Shown one piece after another: positions 43,800 to 53,037 of a stretch of DNA of 64,000 bases (positions within the stretch are counted from its first letter, which is position 1; every line of letters starts with the position of its first letter). The DNA is from Paraburkholderia tropica (GTDB taxonomy: Bacteria; Pseudomonadota; Gammaproteobacteria; Burkholderiales; Burkholderiaceae), in the NCBI RefSeq assembly GCF_900109265.1, contig NZ_FNZM01000024.1, positions 1 through 64,000 of the forward strand, read 5' to 3'. Under the pieces are notes generated by a model, which saw only the letters and a program-made list of their open reading frames with translations, ran no database searches and was not told the origin of the DNA. The position numbers were made by a program, and so were the translations under genes.

Positions 43800-44411
43800 T
43801 TAGCGGCGCATCACCTTTTCCGACGGCGTCAGCGCTTCGATGTAGGCCGGACGGCTGAAGATACGCTCGGCGTACTTCATCAGCGGCGCGGCGTTCTTCG
43901 AGAGTTCGATGCCGTAGTGATCCAGACGCCACAGCAGCGGCGCGATCGCGACGTCGAGCATCGAGAACTCTTCGCCGAGCATGTACTTGTTCTTCAGGAA
44001 GATCGGCGCGAGCTGCGTGAGGCGGTCGCGGATCGCGAGGCGTGCCTTCTCGTGATTCTTCTCGGCGGCCTTGCCCTTCTCGTTTTCGAGCGTGCTGACG
44101 TGCACGAACAGTTCCTTCTCGAAATTGAGCAGGAACAGGCGCGCGCGCGCACGCTGGACCGGATCGGCCGGCATCAGCTGCGGATGCGGGAAGCGCTCGT
44201 CGATGTACTCGTTGATGATGTTCGACTCGTACAGAATCAGGTCGCGCTCGACCAGAATCGGCACCTGACCATACGGGTTCATCACGGCGATGTCTTCCGG
44301 TTTGTTGAACAGGTCGACGTCGCGGATTTCGAAGTCCATGCCCTTTTCGAACAACACCAGCCGGCAACGCTGGGAGAACGGGCAGGTAGTGCCGGAGTAC
44401 AGAACCATCAT
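43800..44411 (-). CDS. sspA: stringent starvation protein A
   Basis: 203 residues with a glutathione-S-transferase fold but no GST activity in known members. It binds RNA polymerase and changes transcription under starvation and stress. The N-terminal thioredoxin-like part has MVLYSGTTCPFSQRCRLVL and PYGQVPILVERDLILYESNII, then the helical C-terminal domain with LGEEFSMLDVAIAPLLWRLDHYGI. It precedes sspB, the usual pair. Confidence 0.95.
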   Translation of the reverse strand: MMVLYSGTTCPFSQRCRLVLFEKGMDFEIRDVDLFNKPEDIAVMNPYGQVPILVERDLILYESNIINEYIDERFPHPQLMPADPVQRARARLFLLNFEKELFVHVSTLENEKGKAAEKNHEKARLAIRDRLTQLAPIFLKNKYMLGEEFSMLDVAIAPLLWRLDHYGIELSKNAAPLMKYAERIFSRPAYIEALTPSEKVMRR

Positions 44412-44452
44412 GATTTACATTTCCTCAATAAACCCAAAAGGCCGGCGGGCAA

Positions 44453-44491
44453 AAACACCGCCTGAGGCTTAGCAGCCGTCAGACGGTGTTT
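44453..44491 (-). terminator. terminator of the petABC operon
   Basis: Long stem AAACACCG-x-CTGA / TCAG-x-CGGTGTTT with an inner GGCT/AGCC hairpin, followed on the minus strand by TTTTTG. It lies between the cytochrome c1 stop and the sspA start. Confidence 0.75.
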
Positions 44492-44524
44492 CGTGACACC
44501 GGCCCCACGTCGGTCAGAACGTGC

Positions 44525-45367
44525 CTATTTGATATCTTTCCAGTACGCGGCGTTCAGTCGCCACGCGAAAAAGCTCAAGACGCCGAGGAACAGCAGCACC
44601 CAGACGCCGAGCTGCTTGCGGGTTTTCTGCTCCGGTTCGGACATCCAGCCGAGGTACGCCACCAGGTCGGCCACGGCAGAATCATAATCCACCGGCGAGA
44701 GCTTACCCCGCGTGACCTGTTGGTACCCCACAAAGCGGCGGACTTTTTCCCCGGATTCTTCGTCCACCGTGTCTTCGAACTTCGCGGTGCGCACGCCCTG
44801 CAATTCCCAGAGCACGTGCGGCATGCTCACGTTCTCGAACACCATGTTGTTCCAGCCGGTCGGACGCGTGTCGTCGCGGTAGAAGCTGCGCAGATACGTG
44901 TACAGCCAGTCGCGCCCCTTCGCGCGCGCTTCGACGGAGAGGTCCGGCGGCGCCACGCCGAACCACGCCTTGGCGTCGTCCGGACGCATGGCGATGGACA
45001 TCGTGTTGCCGACCTTGTCCGTCGTGAACAAGAGATTATCTTCGATCTGCTTTTGCGGAATGCCGAGATCCTGCAACCGGCTGTAGCGCATCAGACTCGC
45101 ACTGTGGCAGTTCAGGCAATAGTTTACAAACAATTGCGCGCCATGTTGCAGCGAAGCAAGATTTTCGCCGTTATCGGGTGCGCGGTCGAGCGGAATGTTT
45201 TCCTGCGCCGACACTGTTCCGACCCCCAAACCCGTTCCCACCATCGCGCCGCACGCCATCGCGAGCGCCGCGACGCCCCGCCGAACCCCGCGCGACAGGC
45301 CGAACGACCGGTTGCGCGACAAGCCGCCCGCCCGCGCGAGCGTCGAAAAGAGAGATGCCATCGTCAT
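44525..45367 (-). CDS. petC: ubiquinol-cytochrome c reductase, cytochrome c1 subunit
   Basis: 280 residues. Heme c subunit of respiratory complex III, facing the periplasm, which passes electrons from the Rieske centre to soluble cytochrome c. A signal-like hydrophobic segment (about 35-52) leads to the heme site NYCLNCHSASLMRYSR (CxxCH) and a methionine-ligand region (VGNTMSIAMRPDDAKAW). A C-terminal membrane anchor (LGVWVLLFLGVLSFFAWRL) is followed by NAAYWKDIK. Last gene of petABC. Confidence 0.95.
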   Translation of the reverse strand: MTMASLFSTLARAGGLSRNRSFGLSRGVRRGVAALAMACGAMVGTGLGVGTVSAQENIPLDRAPDNGENLASLQHGAQLFVNYCLNCHSASLMRYSRLQDLGIPQKQIEDNLLFTTDKVGNTMSIAMRPDDAKAWFGVAPPDLSVEARAKGRDWLYTYLRSFYRDDTRPTGWNNMVFENVSMPHVLWELQGVRTAKFEDTVDEESGEKVRRFVGYQQVTRGKLSPVDYDSAVADLVAYLGWMSEPEQKTRKQLGVWVLLFLGVLSFFAWRLNAAYWKDIK

Positions 45368-45385
45368 GTCTTCCTCGCTCGCAAG

Positions 45386-46774
45386 TTAATGGGGCTTGAA
45401 CCGCACGCGCTCGGGCGGCTGCTTGAACGTGCCAAGCGGCGTCCAGAACGGCATGCCGAGGAAGAACGCGAAGTAGATCAGCGCGCACACCTGCGCGATC
45501 AGCGTGGCCGCTGGCGACGGCGGCCGGGTGCCGAGAAAGCCCAACGTAAGGAAGGCGGCCACGAACACGCCGAGGAACACCTTGTGGAAAAACGGCCGGT
45601 AGCGGATCGACTTCACCGGCGCGCGGTCCAGCCACGGCAGGAAGAACAGCGAGATCACCGCCGTGCCCATCACCACCACGCCCCAGAATTTCGACTCGGT
45701 GAAGGCCATCGCCAGAATCACGAGCACCGCCAGCACCGGCAGACCCGCGCGCCATTTGCCGCGCGCGCGCACCAGCGCGAACAGGCCGAGCAGCCCGATG
45801 ACGATCATCAGCACGATCTTGAACGGGTCGGTCGTGGCGCGCAGCATCGCGTAGAACGCCGTGAAGTACCAGACCGGCGCGATTTCGGGCGGCGTCTGCA
45901 GCGGATTGGCCGGCACGAAGTTGTTCGCTTCGAGGAAGTAGCCGCCCATTTCCGGCGCGAAGAAGACGATGGCCGCGAAGATCATCAGGAAGATGCACAC
46001 GCCCATGAAGTCGTGCACCGAGTAGTACGGATGGAACGGGATGCCGTCGAGCGGAATGCCGTTCGCGTCCTTCTTCTCCTTGATCTCGATGCCGTCCGGG
46101 TTGTTCGAGCCCACCTCATGCAGTGCGACGATATGCGCCACCACCAGCCCGAGCAGCACGAGCGGAATCGCGATCACATGGAACGCGAAGAAGCGGTTGA
46201 GCGTGACGTCGGACACCACGTAGTCGCCGCGAATCCACAGCGAGAGATCCGGGCCGATGAACGGAATCGCCGAGAACAGGTTCACGATCACCTGCGCGCC
46301 CCAGAACGACATCTGCCCCCACGGCAGCAGATAGCCGAAGAACGCCTCCGCCATCAGGCACAGGAAGATCGCGCAGCCGAAGATCCACACCAGTTCGCGC
46401 GGCTTGCGGTACGAACCGTACAACAGCCCGCGAAACATGTGGAGATACACGACCACGAAGAACATCGACGCGCCCGTGGAGTGCATGTAGCGGATCAGCC
46501 AGCCCCACGGCACCTCGCGCATGATGTACTCGACCGAGGCGAACGCGAGCGTCGAGTCGGGCTTGTAGTTCATCGTCAGGAAGATGCCCGTGACGATCTG
46601 GTTCACCAGCACGAGCAGCGCGAGCGAGCCGAAGAAGTACCAGAAGTTGAAGTTTTTCGGCGCGTAATACTCGGAGACGTGCGCTTTCCACGTCGCGGTC
46701 ATCGGAAAACGCTTGTCGATCCAGCCCGCGAGGCCCGTCGTCTCCACCACCTGTTTTTCTTGTCCCGTGGCCAT
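45386..46774 (-). CDS. petB: ubiquinol-cytochrome c reductase, cytochrome b subunit
   Basis: 462 residues, the long form with eight membrane helices. Holds the two b hemes and both quinone sites of complex III. The heme-ligand His residues lie in RYMHSTGASMFFVVVYLHMF and FAFHVIAIPLVLLGLVVAH, and the Qo-site motif appears as PPEIAPVWYF (the PEWY equivalent). Start ATG at 46774 overlaps the petA stop by one base (TGATG). The longer frame to 47005 runs back into petA. Confidence 0.96.
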   Translation of the reverse strand: MATGQEKQVVETTGLAGWIDKRFPMTATWKAHVSEYYAPKNFNFWYFFGSLALLVLVNQIVTGIFLTMNYKPDSTLAFASVEYIMREVPWGWLIRYMHSTGASMFFVVVYLHMFRGLLYGSYRKPRELVWIFGCAIFLCLMAEAFFGYLLPWGQMSFWGAQVIVNLFSAIPFIGPDLSLWIRGDYVVSDVTLNRFFAFHVIAIPLVLLGLVVAHIVALHEVGSNNPDGIEIKEKKDANGIPLDGIPFHPYYSVHDFMGVCIFLMIFAAIVFFAPEMGGYFLEANNFVPANPLQTPPEIAPVWYFTAFYAMLRATTDPFKIVLMIVIGLLGLFALVRARGKWRAGLPVLAVLVILAMAFTESKFWGVVVMGTAVISLFFLPWLDRAPVKSIRYRPFFHKVFLGVFVAAFLTLGFLGTRPPSPAATLIAQVCALIYFAFFLGMPFWTPLGTFKQPPERVRFKPH

Positions 46775-47397
46775 CACGCTTCTCCTTTTTCGTCCTTGCC
46801 GATCACGATCTGCGTCGGTGACGTGAACATGTAGCGGGGGATGTCGAGGTTCTGCGGCGCGGGCTTGTTCTTGAACACGCGGCCGGCGAGATCGTAGGTG
46901 GAGCCGTGACACGGGCACAGGAAACCGCCCGGCCAGCTGTCGGGCAGGTTCGGCTGCGGACCTTCCTGGAAGCGCGGCGTCGGCGTGCAGCCCAGATGCG
47001 TGCACACGGCGACGGCCACGAGAATGTGCTGATGCTCGGCGCGCGAGCGGTATTCGTTCTTGCAGTAGTCCGGCATCGGGATCGAAAACGGATGCTCGGA
47101 ATCGGGATCGGCCAGTTCGGGATCGGCCTTCTTGCAGTCCGCCAGCATGCGGTCGGTGCGGTTGAGAATCCAGACCGGCTTGCCGCGCCAGGCGACCGTC
47201 ATGAGCGAACCGGGCTGCAGACCGCTGATGTCGACTTCGACGGGCGCGCCGGCAGCGCGTGCTTTTTCGGATGGTGCAAACGAGCCTACGAAGGGTACGA
47301 CAGTGGCGACGCCTCCTATGCCACCTGCTACGGACGTCGCAATCAGCCAGGTACGGCGGCTGCCATCGACGCGGTCATTTTCTTTGTCTCGCATCAC
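46774..47397 (-). CDS. petA: ubiquinol-cytochrome c reductase iron-sulfur (Rieske) subunit
   Basis: 207 residues. The N-terminal twin-arginine-like RRTWLIATSVAGGIGGVATVVPF anchors the protein and directs folded export by Tat, whose genes lie at 49.8-51.5 kb here. The [2Fe-2S] ligands are in CTHLGCTP and CPCHGSTYD. First gene of petABC on the minus strand; the promoter must be in 47398-47663. Confidence 0.97.
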   Translation of the reverse strand: MMRDKENDRVDGSRRTWLIATSVAGGIGGVATVVPFVGSFAPSEKARAAGAPVEVDISGLQPGSLMTVAWRGKPVWILNRTDRMLADCKKADPELADPDSEHPFSIPMPDYCKNEYRSRAEHQHILVAVAVCTHLGCTPTPRFQEGPQPNLPDSWPGGFLCPCHGSTYDLAGRVFKNKPAPQNLDIPRYMFTSPTQIVIGKDEKGEA

Positions 47398-47663
47398 ATC
47401 GCCCCACTTCTGAGTTGGATTTATCCGTCATGCTGTTGCTTTCCCGCATGCTGCCGAACGCTAGTTTGCGCGAATGGAGTTGGCATTTACAAGGGGCGAT
47501 CTCGAAAAAGCGCCCGAAGTCCTTGATAACTCGGGGTTTTCCCCCAGAAATCGGGATGCATTTCTTTTCGGTTTGTAAATGCCCGGTGAATAAATCCATG
47601 CGATCTGGGACAGGCGCGCGTGAACCGCGCCATTTGCGCGGTGCGCGCAAGACGGAGAAACAC
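47398..47663. other. intergenic region before petABC, 266 bp
   Basis: Should contain the petABC promoter on the minus strand. AT-richer than its neighbours. No gene, repeat or clear -35/-10 pair that I can defend. Confidence 0.4.
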
Positions 47664-48410
47664 TCAAACCGGATTGTCGATGTCGATAAAGAGATGATCG
47701 ATATCAAAGGTTTCAGCGAGATGCGCGCCGACTGCCTGCACGCCGAAGCGCTCGGTCGCGTGATGGCCGGCCGCGAGAAACGCCACGCCGCTCTCCGCCG
47801 ACGTGTGAAAAGTGGGCTCGGAGATTTCGCCGGTAAGGAACACGTCGGCGCCCGCGTCGATGGCCGCGTCGAAGAGGCTCTGCGCCGCGCCCGTGCACCA
47901 TGCCACGCGGCGCAACTGCCAGTCGGGATCGCCGAGCACGAGCGGCGTGCGCCCGAGCGTCTGCTCGACCTGCGCGGAGAAGTGCGCGAGCGTGATCGGC
48001 ATGGGCAGCGTGGCCATCCAGCCGAGATCCTGCTCGCCGAACCGTTGCTCGCCGATCCAGCCGAGCTTGGCGCCGAGCTGCGCGTTATTGCCGAACTCCG
48101 GGTGGCAGTCGAGAGGCAGATGGTAGGCAAACAGGTTGAGGTCGTGCGCGAGCAATGTCTTCAGGCGACGATATTTGCGCCCCGTGATCTGCGGCGCCTC
48201 GTTCTTCCAGAAGTAGCCGTGATGGACCAGCACGGCGTCGGCGCCCCACTCGAGCGCGGCTTCCAGAAAGGCCAGCGAGGCGGTCACGCCGGTCGCGATC
48301 TTCTGCACGCGCCGCCGCCCTTCCACCTGCAGCCCATTCGGGCAGTAGTCCTTGAACCGCCCGGTTTCCAGAAGATTGTTCAGATACAATTCCAGTTCGA
48401 TCCGATCCAT
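47664..48410 (-). CDS. Nif3-like dinuclear metal centre protein
   Basis: 248 residues, NIF3/GTP cyclohydrolase I type 2 family, forming toroidal hexamers with a two-metal site. Metal ligands are visible in VLVHHGYFW, AYHLPLDCHPEFGNN and the C-terminal GHHATERFG. The biochemical role is not settled; E. coli YbgI is the nearest named relative. Divergent from the protease gene, with 19 bp between starts. Confidence 0.92.
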   Translation of the reverse strand: MDRIELELYLNNLLETGRFKDYCPNGLQVEGRRRVQKIATGVTASLAFLEAALEWGADAVLVHHGYFWKNEAPQITGRKYRRLKTLLAHDLNLFAYHLPLDCHPEFGNNAQLGAKLGWIGEQRFGEQDLGWMATLPMPITLAHFSAQVEQTLGRTPLVLGDPDWQLRRVAWCTGAAQSLFDAAIDAGADVFLTGEISEPTFHTSAESGVAFLAAGHHATERFGVQAVGAHLAETFDIDHLFIDIDNPV

Positions 48411-48429
48411 ATAATCCTCTAATCTTCAA

Positions 48430-49647
48430 ATGCTTAGACGCTTTTGGCTGTTCTTCGCCCAGGCGGTGACGGTCCTGCTGGCGTTGATGTTCATCATCGC
48501 GACGCTCAAGCCGCAGTGGCTTCAGCACCAGGGGCAACTCGGAAAACAGCTGGCCGAACCCATCGTCGCGCTGCGCGAGGTAGCGCCGGGCATCGGCGGC
48601 GGTGGCGCCCAGGGGTCCTACGCGGACGCCGCCCAGAAGGCCATGCCCGCGGTCGTCAACGTATTCTCCAGCAAGGACGGCTCACTGCCGCCCGATCCGC
48701 GCCAGAACGACCCGCTATTCCGCTACTTCTTCGGCGATCGCAATCACAACCGCAAGCAGCAGGAACAGCCCGCCGCGAATCTCGGTTCGGGCGTCATTGT
48801 CAGTCCGGACGGTTACATTCTAACGAACCAGCACGTGATCGACGGCGCGGATCAGATCGAAATCGCGCTGTCCGATGGCCGCACCACCAACGCCAAGGTG
48901 ATCGGCATCGATCCGGAAACCGATCTGGCCGTGCTCAAGATCAATCTGCCGAACCTGCCCACGATCACGCTCGGCCGGATGGATCAGGCCCGCGTGGGCG
49001 ATGTCGTGCTAGCCATCGGCAATCCGTTCGGCGTGGGCCAGACGGTCACGATGGGCATCATCAGCGCGTTGGGCCGCAATCACCTCGGCATCAACACGTT
49101 TGAGAATTTCATTCAGACCGATGCGCCGATCAATCCCGGCAACTCGGGCGGCGCGCTCGTCGACGTGAGCGGCAATCTGCTCGGCATCAACACGGCCATT
49201 TACTCGCGCTCGGGCGGCTCGCTCGGCATCGGCTTTGCGATTCCCGTTTCCACGGCGCGCAGCGTGCTGGAGAGCATCATCACGACCGGCTCGGTCACGC
49301 GCGGCTGGATCGGCGTGGAGCCGCAGGACCTCACGCCCGAGATCGCCGAATCGTTCGGCATCAACGAGAAGGCCGGCGCGATCGTCGCCGGCGTGCTGCA
49401 AGGCGGTCCCGCCGACAAGGCCGGCATCAAGCCGGGCGACATCCTGCTCTCCGTGAACGGCGAGGCGATCACCGACACCACGCGTCTGCTGAACGTGATC
49501 GCGCAGATCAAGCCGGGCACCGACGCGAAGGTCCATCTCGTGCGCAAGAACAAGGACATGGATCTCGACGTCATGATCGGCAAGCGCCCGCCGCCGCCGA
49601 AACAGCCGGCCAACGAAGACGGCGAAGGCGACGACGACGGCGGTTGA
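48430..49647 (+). CDS. DegS/DegQ-like trypsin-type serine protease with one PDZ domain
   Basis: 405 residues. An N-terminal membrane helix (LFFAQAVTVLLALMFIIATL) anchors the periplasmic protease. The catalytic triad is His in TNQHVIDG, Asp in DPETDLAVLKI and Ser in INPGNSGGALVDV. One PDZ domain follows (about 290-385, GAIVAGVLQGGPADKAGIKPGD). This is a DegS-like plan, which in other bacteria starts the envelope stress response by cutting an anti-sigma factor; the function here is inferred. Downstream end is Lys/Pro and acidic rich. Confidence 0.92.
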   Translation: MLRRFWLFFAQAVTVLLALMFIIATLKPQWLQHQGQLGKQLAEPIVALREVAPGIGGGGAQGSYADAAQKAMPAVVNVFSSKDGSLPPDPRQNDPLFRYFFGDRNHNRKQQEQPAANLGSGVIVSPDGYILTNQHVIDGADQIEIALSDGRTTNAKVIGIDPETDLAVLKINLPNLPTITLGRMDQARVGDVVLAIGNPFGVGQTVTMGIISALGRNHLGINTFENFIQTDAPINPGNSGGALVDVSGNLLGINTAIYSRSGGSLGIGFAIPVSTARSVLESIITTGSVTRGWIGVEPQDLTPEIAESFGINEKAGAIVAGVLQGGPADKAGIKPGDILLSVNGEAITDTTRLLNVIAQIKPGTDAKVHLVRKNKDMDLDVMIGKRPPPPKQPANEDGEGDDDGG

Positions 49648-49786
49648 GGTGGGGTTGAGGTCGGCAAGGCCGCACGCGCGGCCTCGTCTCTCACTTCAGA
49701 CGAACCGCAACGAGCCACATAACGCGCACCAACCCGCACCAAACACAAAGGCCGCGCGCAGCGTGCTGCGGCATGATCGCGGGCGG

Positions 49787-50569
49787 TCAGCTTGTCGCTT
49801 CGCTCTCGTCAGTGGCCTTCTTCTCGCCCGTGCCGATAAAGACGCGCGCGGCGATGATGCCCGCTTCGTAGAGGATGATCAGCGGCAGCGCCAGAATGAG
49901 CTGCGAGAACACATCCGGCGGCGTCACGACCGCGGCCACGATGAACGCGCCAACGATCACGTACGGACGGATTTCCTTGAGCTTTTTCACCGTGAGCACG
50001 TTCATGCGCACGAGCAGCACGACGATGATCGGCACTTCGAAGGTCACGCCGAACGCAATGAACATCGTGAGCACGAAGCTCAGGTAATTGTCGATATCGG
50101 TCGTCATCTCCGCGCCGAGCGGCGCGTTGTAGTGCGCCATCACGCGGAAGATCGTCGGAAACACCACGAAGTACGCGAACGCCATGCCGCACAGGAACAG
50201 CGTGTAGCTGCTCGCCACGAGCGGCGCGACGAGCTTCTTCTCGTGCTGATAGAGCCCCGGCGCGACGAACGCCCAGATCTGGTAGAGCACGACGGGCAGC
50301 GCTATCACGAAGGCGACGAGCATCGTCACTTTCATCGGCACGAAGAACGAGCCGGTCACGTCGGTGACGATCATCTTGCCGTCGCGCGGCAGGTTCTGCA
50401 TGAGCGGGCGCGCGAGCAGCCGGAAGATGTCCGGCGCCCAATACACGAGCCCGACGAACACGACGATGACGGCAATGCCCGCGCGGATAATGCGGTCGCG
50501 GAGTTCGACGAGGTGCGAGATGAAGGTCTCTTCAGTGCCCTCGCCCTGGTTTTGCTGGGGGTCGCTCAC
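49787..50569 (-). CDS. tatC: Sec-independent translocase subunit TatC
   Basis: 260 residues, six membrane helices. It recognises twin-arginine signal peptides and with TatB forms the receptor of the Tat pathway. The N-terminal TFISHLVELRDRIIRAGIAVIV and the conserved loop FLCGMAFAYFVVFPTIFRVM are typical. Last gene of tatABC on the minus strand; the Rieske protein in this window has a probable Tat signal. Confidence 0.96.
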   Translation of the reverse strand: MSDPQQNQGEGTEETFISHLVELRDRIIRAGIAVIVVFVGLVYWAPDIFRLLARPLMQNLPRDGKMIVTDVTGSFFVPMKVTMLVAFVIALPVVLYQIWAFVAPGLYQHEKKLVAPLVASSYTLFLCGMAFAYFVVFPTIFRVMAHYNAPLGAEMTTDIDNYLSFVLTMFIAFGVTFEVPIIVVLLVRMNVLTVKKLKEIRPYVIVGAFIVAAVVTPPDVFSQLILALPLIILYEAGIIAARVFIGTGEKKATDESEATS

Positions 50570-50638
50570 ACCGGCCCTCGGGGGTTGGAGATGGGGAAAT
50601 TCGAATGCGGCTGCGGCATCGCGATCGGTGAATGCGCG

Positions 50639-51211
50639 TCAGAAGAAACGCGTGGGCCGGCGCAGGCTGGCCGGCGTGTGCTGCGCGACGCGCGCCGCGC
50701 CCGACTGCACGCGCGTGCGCCGCAGCGTCGCGCGCTTGTACCACACGGGCGCCGCCGTCTGCTTCACGCGCCAGTTCTTGCGCTTTGCGGTGGACGGGCC
50801 GGCATCGCCGGAACGCCATGCCGCCGCGGAAGAACCGTCGGAAATTCCAGCCATGCCGGACACCGCGCTTTCCGCCGTGACGGCAGCCGGGTCCGCGCCG
50901 CCCGCGATGCTGGGCGACACGCTCGTGCCCTGGTTCCAGGCGTCGTTGAGCTCGGTTTCGTGCTTGCGCAGATTCTCGTGAACGTTCTTTTCGACGTTCT
51001 GCGCGGCCTGCTCGAACTCGCCCCTCATGCGGCGCAGTTCGTCGAGTTCGATCTCGCGCGTGACTTCGGCCTTGACGTCGTTGATGTAACGCTGCGCGCG
51101 CCCGAACAGCGCGCCTGCGGTGCGCGCGACGCGCGGCAGGCGCTCCGGTCCGAGAACGACCAGCGCGACGACGCCGATCAGCGCCATCTTCGTGAGACCC
51201 AGATCAAGCAT
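50639..51211 (-). CDS. tatB: Sec-independent translocase subunit TatB
   Basis: 190 residues. One N-terminal membrane helix (LTKMALIGVVALVVLGPERLP) with the conserved Gly-Pro-Glu hinge, then an amphipathic helix and a long charged/low-complexity tail. Works with TatC as the signal-peptide receptor. Between tatA and tatC. Confidence 0.93.
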   Translation of the reverse strand: MLDLGLTKMALIGVVALVVLGPERLPRVARTAGALFGRAQRYINDVKAEVTREIELDELRRMRGEFEQAAQNVEKNVHENLRKHETELNDAWNQGTSVSPSIAGGADPAAVTAESAVSGMAGISDGSSAAAWRSGDAGPSTAKRKNWRVKQTAAPVWYKRATLRRTRVQSGAARVAQHTPASLRRPTRFF

Positions 51212-51282
51212 GAATGGAGCTTTCCGTCAGCCTTGGAGCGGGAAAAAGCGGAACAGACACGGCAAGCAGACGACCGCCGCGC

Positions 51283-51519
51283 TTAGCGGAGGTCGTTGCT
51301 CGAAGTCTTGTCCTTGGCGTCGACGTCGACCGTGCCGCCGTTCTTCGGCAGTTCGCGCTTTGCCGCGTCGGGCGCTTCTTCGCCCTCGCGCATGCCTTCC
51401 TTGAAACCCTTGACCGCACCGCCGAGGTCGCTACCGATATTGCGCAGCTTCTTCGTGCCGAAGACGAGCGCCACGATCAACAACACGATCAGCCAATGCC
51501 AGATGCTCAACGAACCCAT
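51283..51519 (-). CDS. tatA: Sec-independent translocase subunit TatA
   Basis: 78 residues from ATG 51519. MGSLSIWHWLIVLLIVALVFGTKKLRNIGSD is the TatA membrane helix and start of the amphipathic helix, followed by a charged tail. Oligomers form the protein-conducting patch of the Tat system. The longer frame upstream has no family match. Confidence 0.96.
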   Translation of the reverse strand: MGSLSIWHWLIVLLIVALVFGTKKLRNIGSDLGGAVKGFKEGMREGEEAPDAAKRELPKNGGTVDVDAKDKTSSNDLR

Positions 51520-51724
51520 GATCAAAACTCTCCTTAACCCCGACGCCGCGCCAGGTGCGCAGCGAGAAAACGTTGGCGCGCCAAGGCGCGCTGCGTAAAA
51601 AACGGTCCGGTCATCCATCGTGCCTGCGAGGTGTGGCGTCTGCGTGGCATGCCATCCTCTTTATGCAGGCTTTGTTGCTTTATAGGCCCATGCGCCGCGT
51701 GCGTACAGATGACGCTGCACGCCT

Positions 51725-52093
51725 TCAGCCCATGCGCTGCCACGGACGCGGTCCGGCCAGCAAATGCGCGTGCAGGTGATACACCTCCTGACCGCCGCCG
51801 GGCCCCGTGTTCACGACCGTGCGAAAACCGGTGTCGCCGCCGGTGTACGACACGCCGAGATCCCTCGCCAGCCGCGCCACCAGCACGAACATTCTACCAA
51901 GCAGCGGAGCGTCCTTTTCACCGCAATCGGCGAGCGTCGCGATATGTTCGCGCGGGATCACCAGCACGTGCGTCTGCGCCGCGGGCCGGATGTCCCGGAA
52001 AGCGACGAATTCGTCGTCTTCGTAGACGCGCGTGCTCGGAATCGCGCCGTCGGCGATCTTGCAGAACAGACAGGTGCTGCGATCGTGGCTCAT
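51725..52093 (-). CDS. HIT-family protein (HinT-like)
   Basis: 122 residues. Histidine-triad nucleotide hydrolase; the triad motif is VYHLHAHLLAG. The N-terminal LFCKIADGAIPSTRVYEDDEF and FVAFRDIRP fit the HinT/PKCI branch, which hydrolyses aminoacyl- or lipid-linked AMP in the cytoplasm. It lies between tatA and a small membrane protein gene, the usual Burkholderiales place. Confidence 0.94.
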   Translation of the reverse strand: MSHDRSTCLFCKIADGAIPSTRVYEDDEFVAFRDIRPAAQTHVLVIPREHIATLADCGEKDAPLLGRMFVLVARLARDLGVSYTGGDTGFRTVVNTGPGGGQEVYHLHAHLLAGPRPWQRMG

Positions 52094-52165
52094 GATGCTC
52101 CCGGAATGACCGGCCCGCTTACCCTGCTGGCCCTGCTGGCCCTGCTGGCCTGACGACCTGCGGCA

Positions 52166-52561
52166 TCAAACCCACGCGCGCGGATCGCGCAGCGGTTTGT
52201 TGTCGTGCAGATACAGCCAGCCTTTGATGATACGGTACAACGTCCAGATCGCGACAGCCCACAAAATTGGAATGCCGATCAGCACGAAAAACAGCGCAAT
52301 CCCGATCAGATGCCCGGCCAGCCCGAGCCAGAAGGTGCGGATCTGCCAGGTGAAATGCTGCTCGTAGGGCGTGCCCGCCGCTTCGTCGCGCTTGAGGTAA
52401 TTGATGATGATCGCCACCAGCACGGTCACGCCGCCGGTGAGCCAGTAAAACGCATACAGACCGTAGAGCACGTGCGTGAGAGTGCGCAGACTGCGCAGGC
52501 GGTCCGCGTCGAGCGGATCGCGCACGGCTGGAGGCGGATAACCGCCGGGCGTCGTGGACAT
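52166..52561 (-). CDS. DUF4870-like small membrane protein
   Basis: 131 residues with three hydrophobic segments (about 33-57, 80-105 and 107-120). The pattern LTHVLYGLYAFYWLTGG, then FTWQIRTFWLGLAGHLIG and YRIIKGWLYLHDNKPL resembles DUF4870-type membrane proteins next to hisE in related genomes. Role unknown. ATG at 52561 gives a Pro/Gly-rich cytoplasmic N terminus. Confidence 0.72.
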   Translation of the reverse strand: MSTTPGGYPPPAVRDPLDADRLRSLRTLTHVLYGLYAFYWLTGGVTVLVAIIINYLKRDEAAGTPYEQHFTWQIRTFWLGLAGHLIGIALFFVLIGIPILWAVAIWTLYRIIKGWLYLHDNKPLRDPRAWV

Positions 52562-52668
52562 GTTGCGTCTCCCCTGGTGAGCGGCGCGCGCCGCGTGGGT
52601 GGGCAAGCGCCGCCGGAGTGCCCGGCGGCATGCGCCTGTCTGCGCTCGGACCCGCGCCGGGTCCGTCG

Positions 52669-53037
52669 TCAGTCGCCGTTCGCCTCGCGCTCCTGGCTCT
52701 TGCGCAGCGCCTTTTCTTCGAGACCCGAGAGGCCTTCGCGGCGCTCGAGTTCCGCCAGCACGTCGGCGGGGCTCAGGTCGAAATGCGAGAGCGTGACGAG
52801 GCAATGGAACCACAGATCGGCCATTTCGCCGACCAGCGCCTTCGGCGCGCCGCCCTGGCGCACGTCCTTGGCGGCCAGCACGACTTCCGTCGCTTCTTCG
52901 CCGACCTTCTTGAGGACCGCGTCGTCGCCCTTGTGGAACAGGCGCGCGACATACGATGCGTCCGGATCGCCGCCCTTGCGGCTGTCGATCACCGCCGCGA
53001 GGCGCAGCAGGGTGTCGTTGGTGTTCAGTTGCGTCAT
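52669..53037 (-). CDS. hisE: phosphoribosyl-ATP pyrophosphatase
   Basis: 122 residues. It removes pyrophosphate from phosphoribosyl-ATP, step 2 of histidine synthesis. Metal-binding helices are seen in KKVGEEATEVVLAAKD and GEMADLWFHCLV (EExxE and ExxD). Start overlaps hisI by four bases (ATGA), so the two are translationally coupled. Last his gene in the run. Confidence 0.95.
   Translation of the reverse strand: MTQLNTNDTLLRLAAVIDSRKGGDPDASYVARLFHKGDDAVLKKVGEEATEVVLAAKDVRQGGAPKALVGEMADLWFHCLVTLSHFDLSPADVLAELERREGLSGLEEKALRKSQEREANGD

Noticed and set aside
44486..46834. 782-codon plus-strand ORF opposite petBC
   Set aside because: Arg/His/Glu-rich shadow of two unmistakable cytochrome genes.
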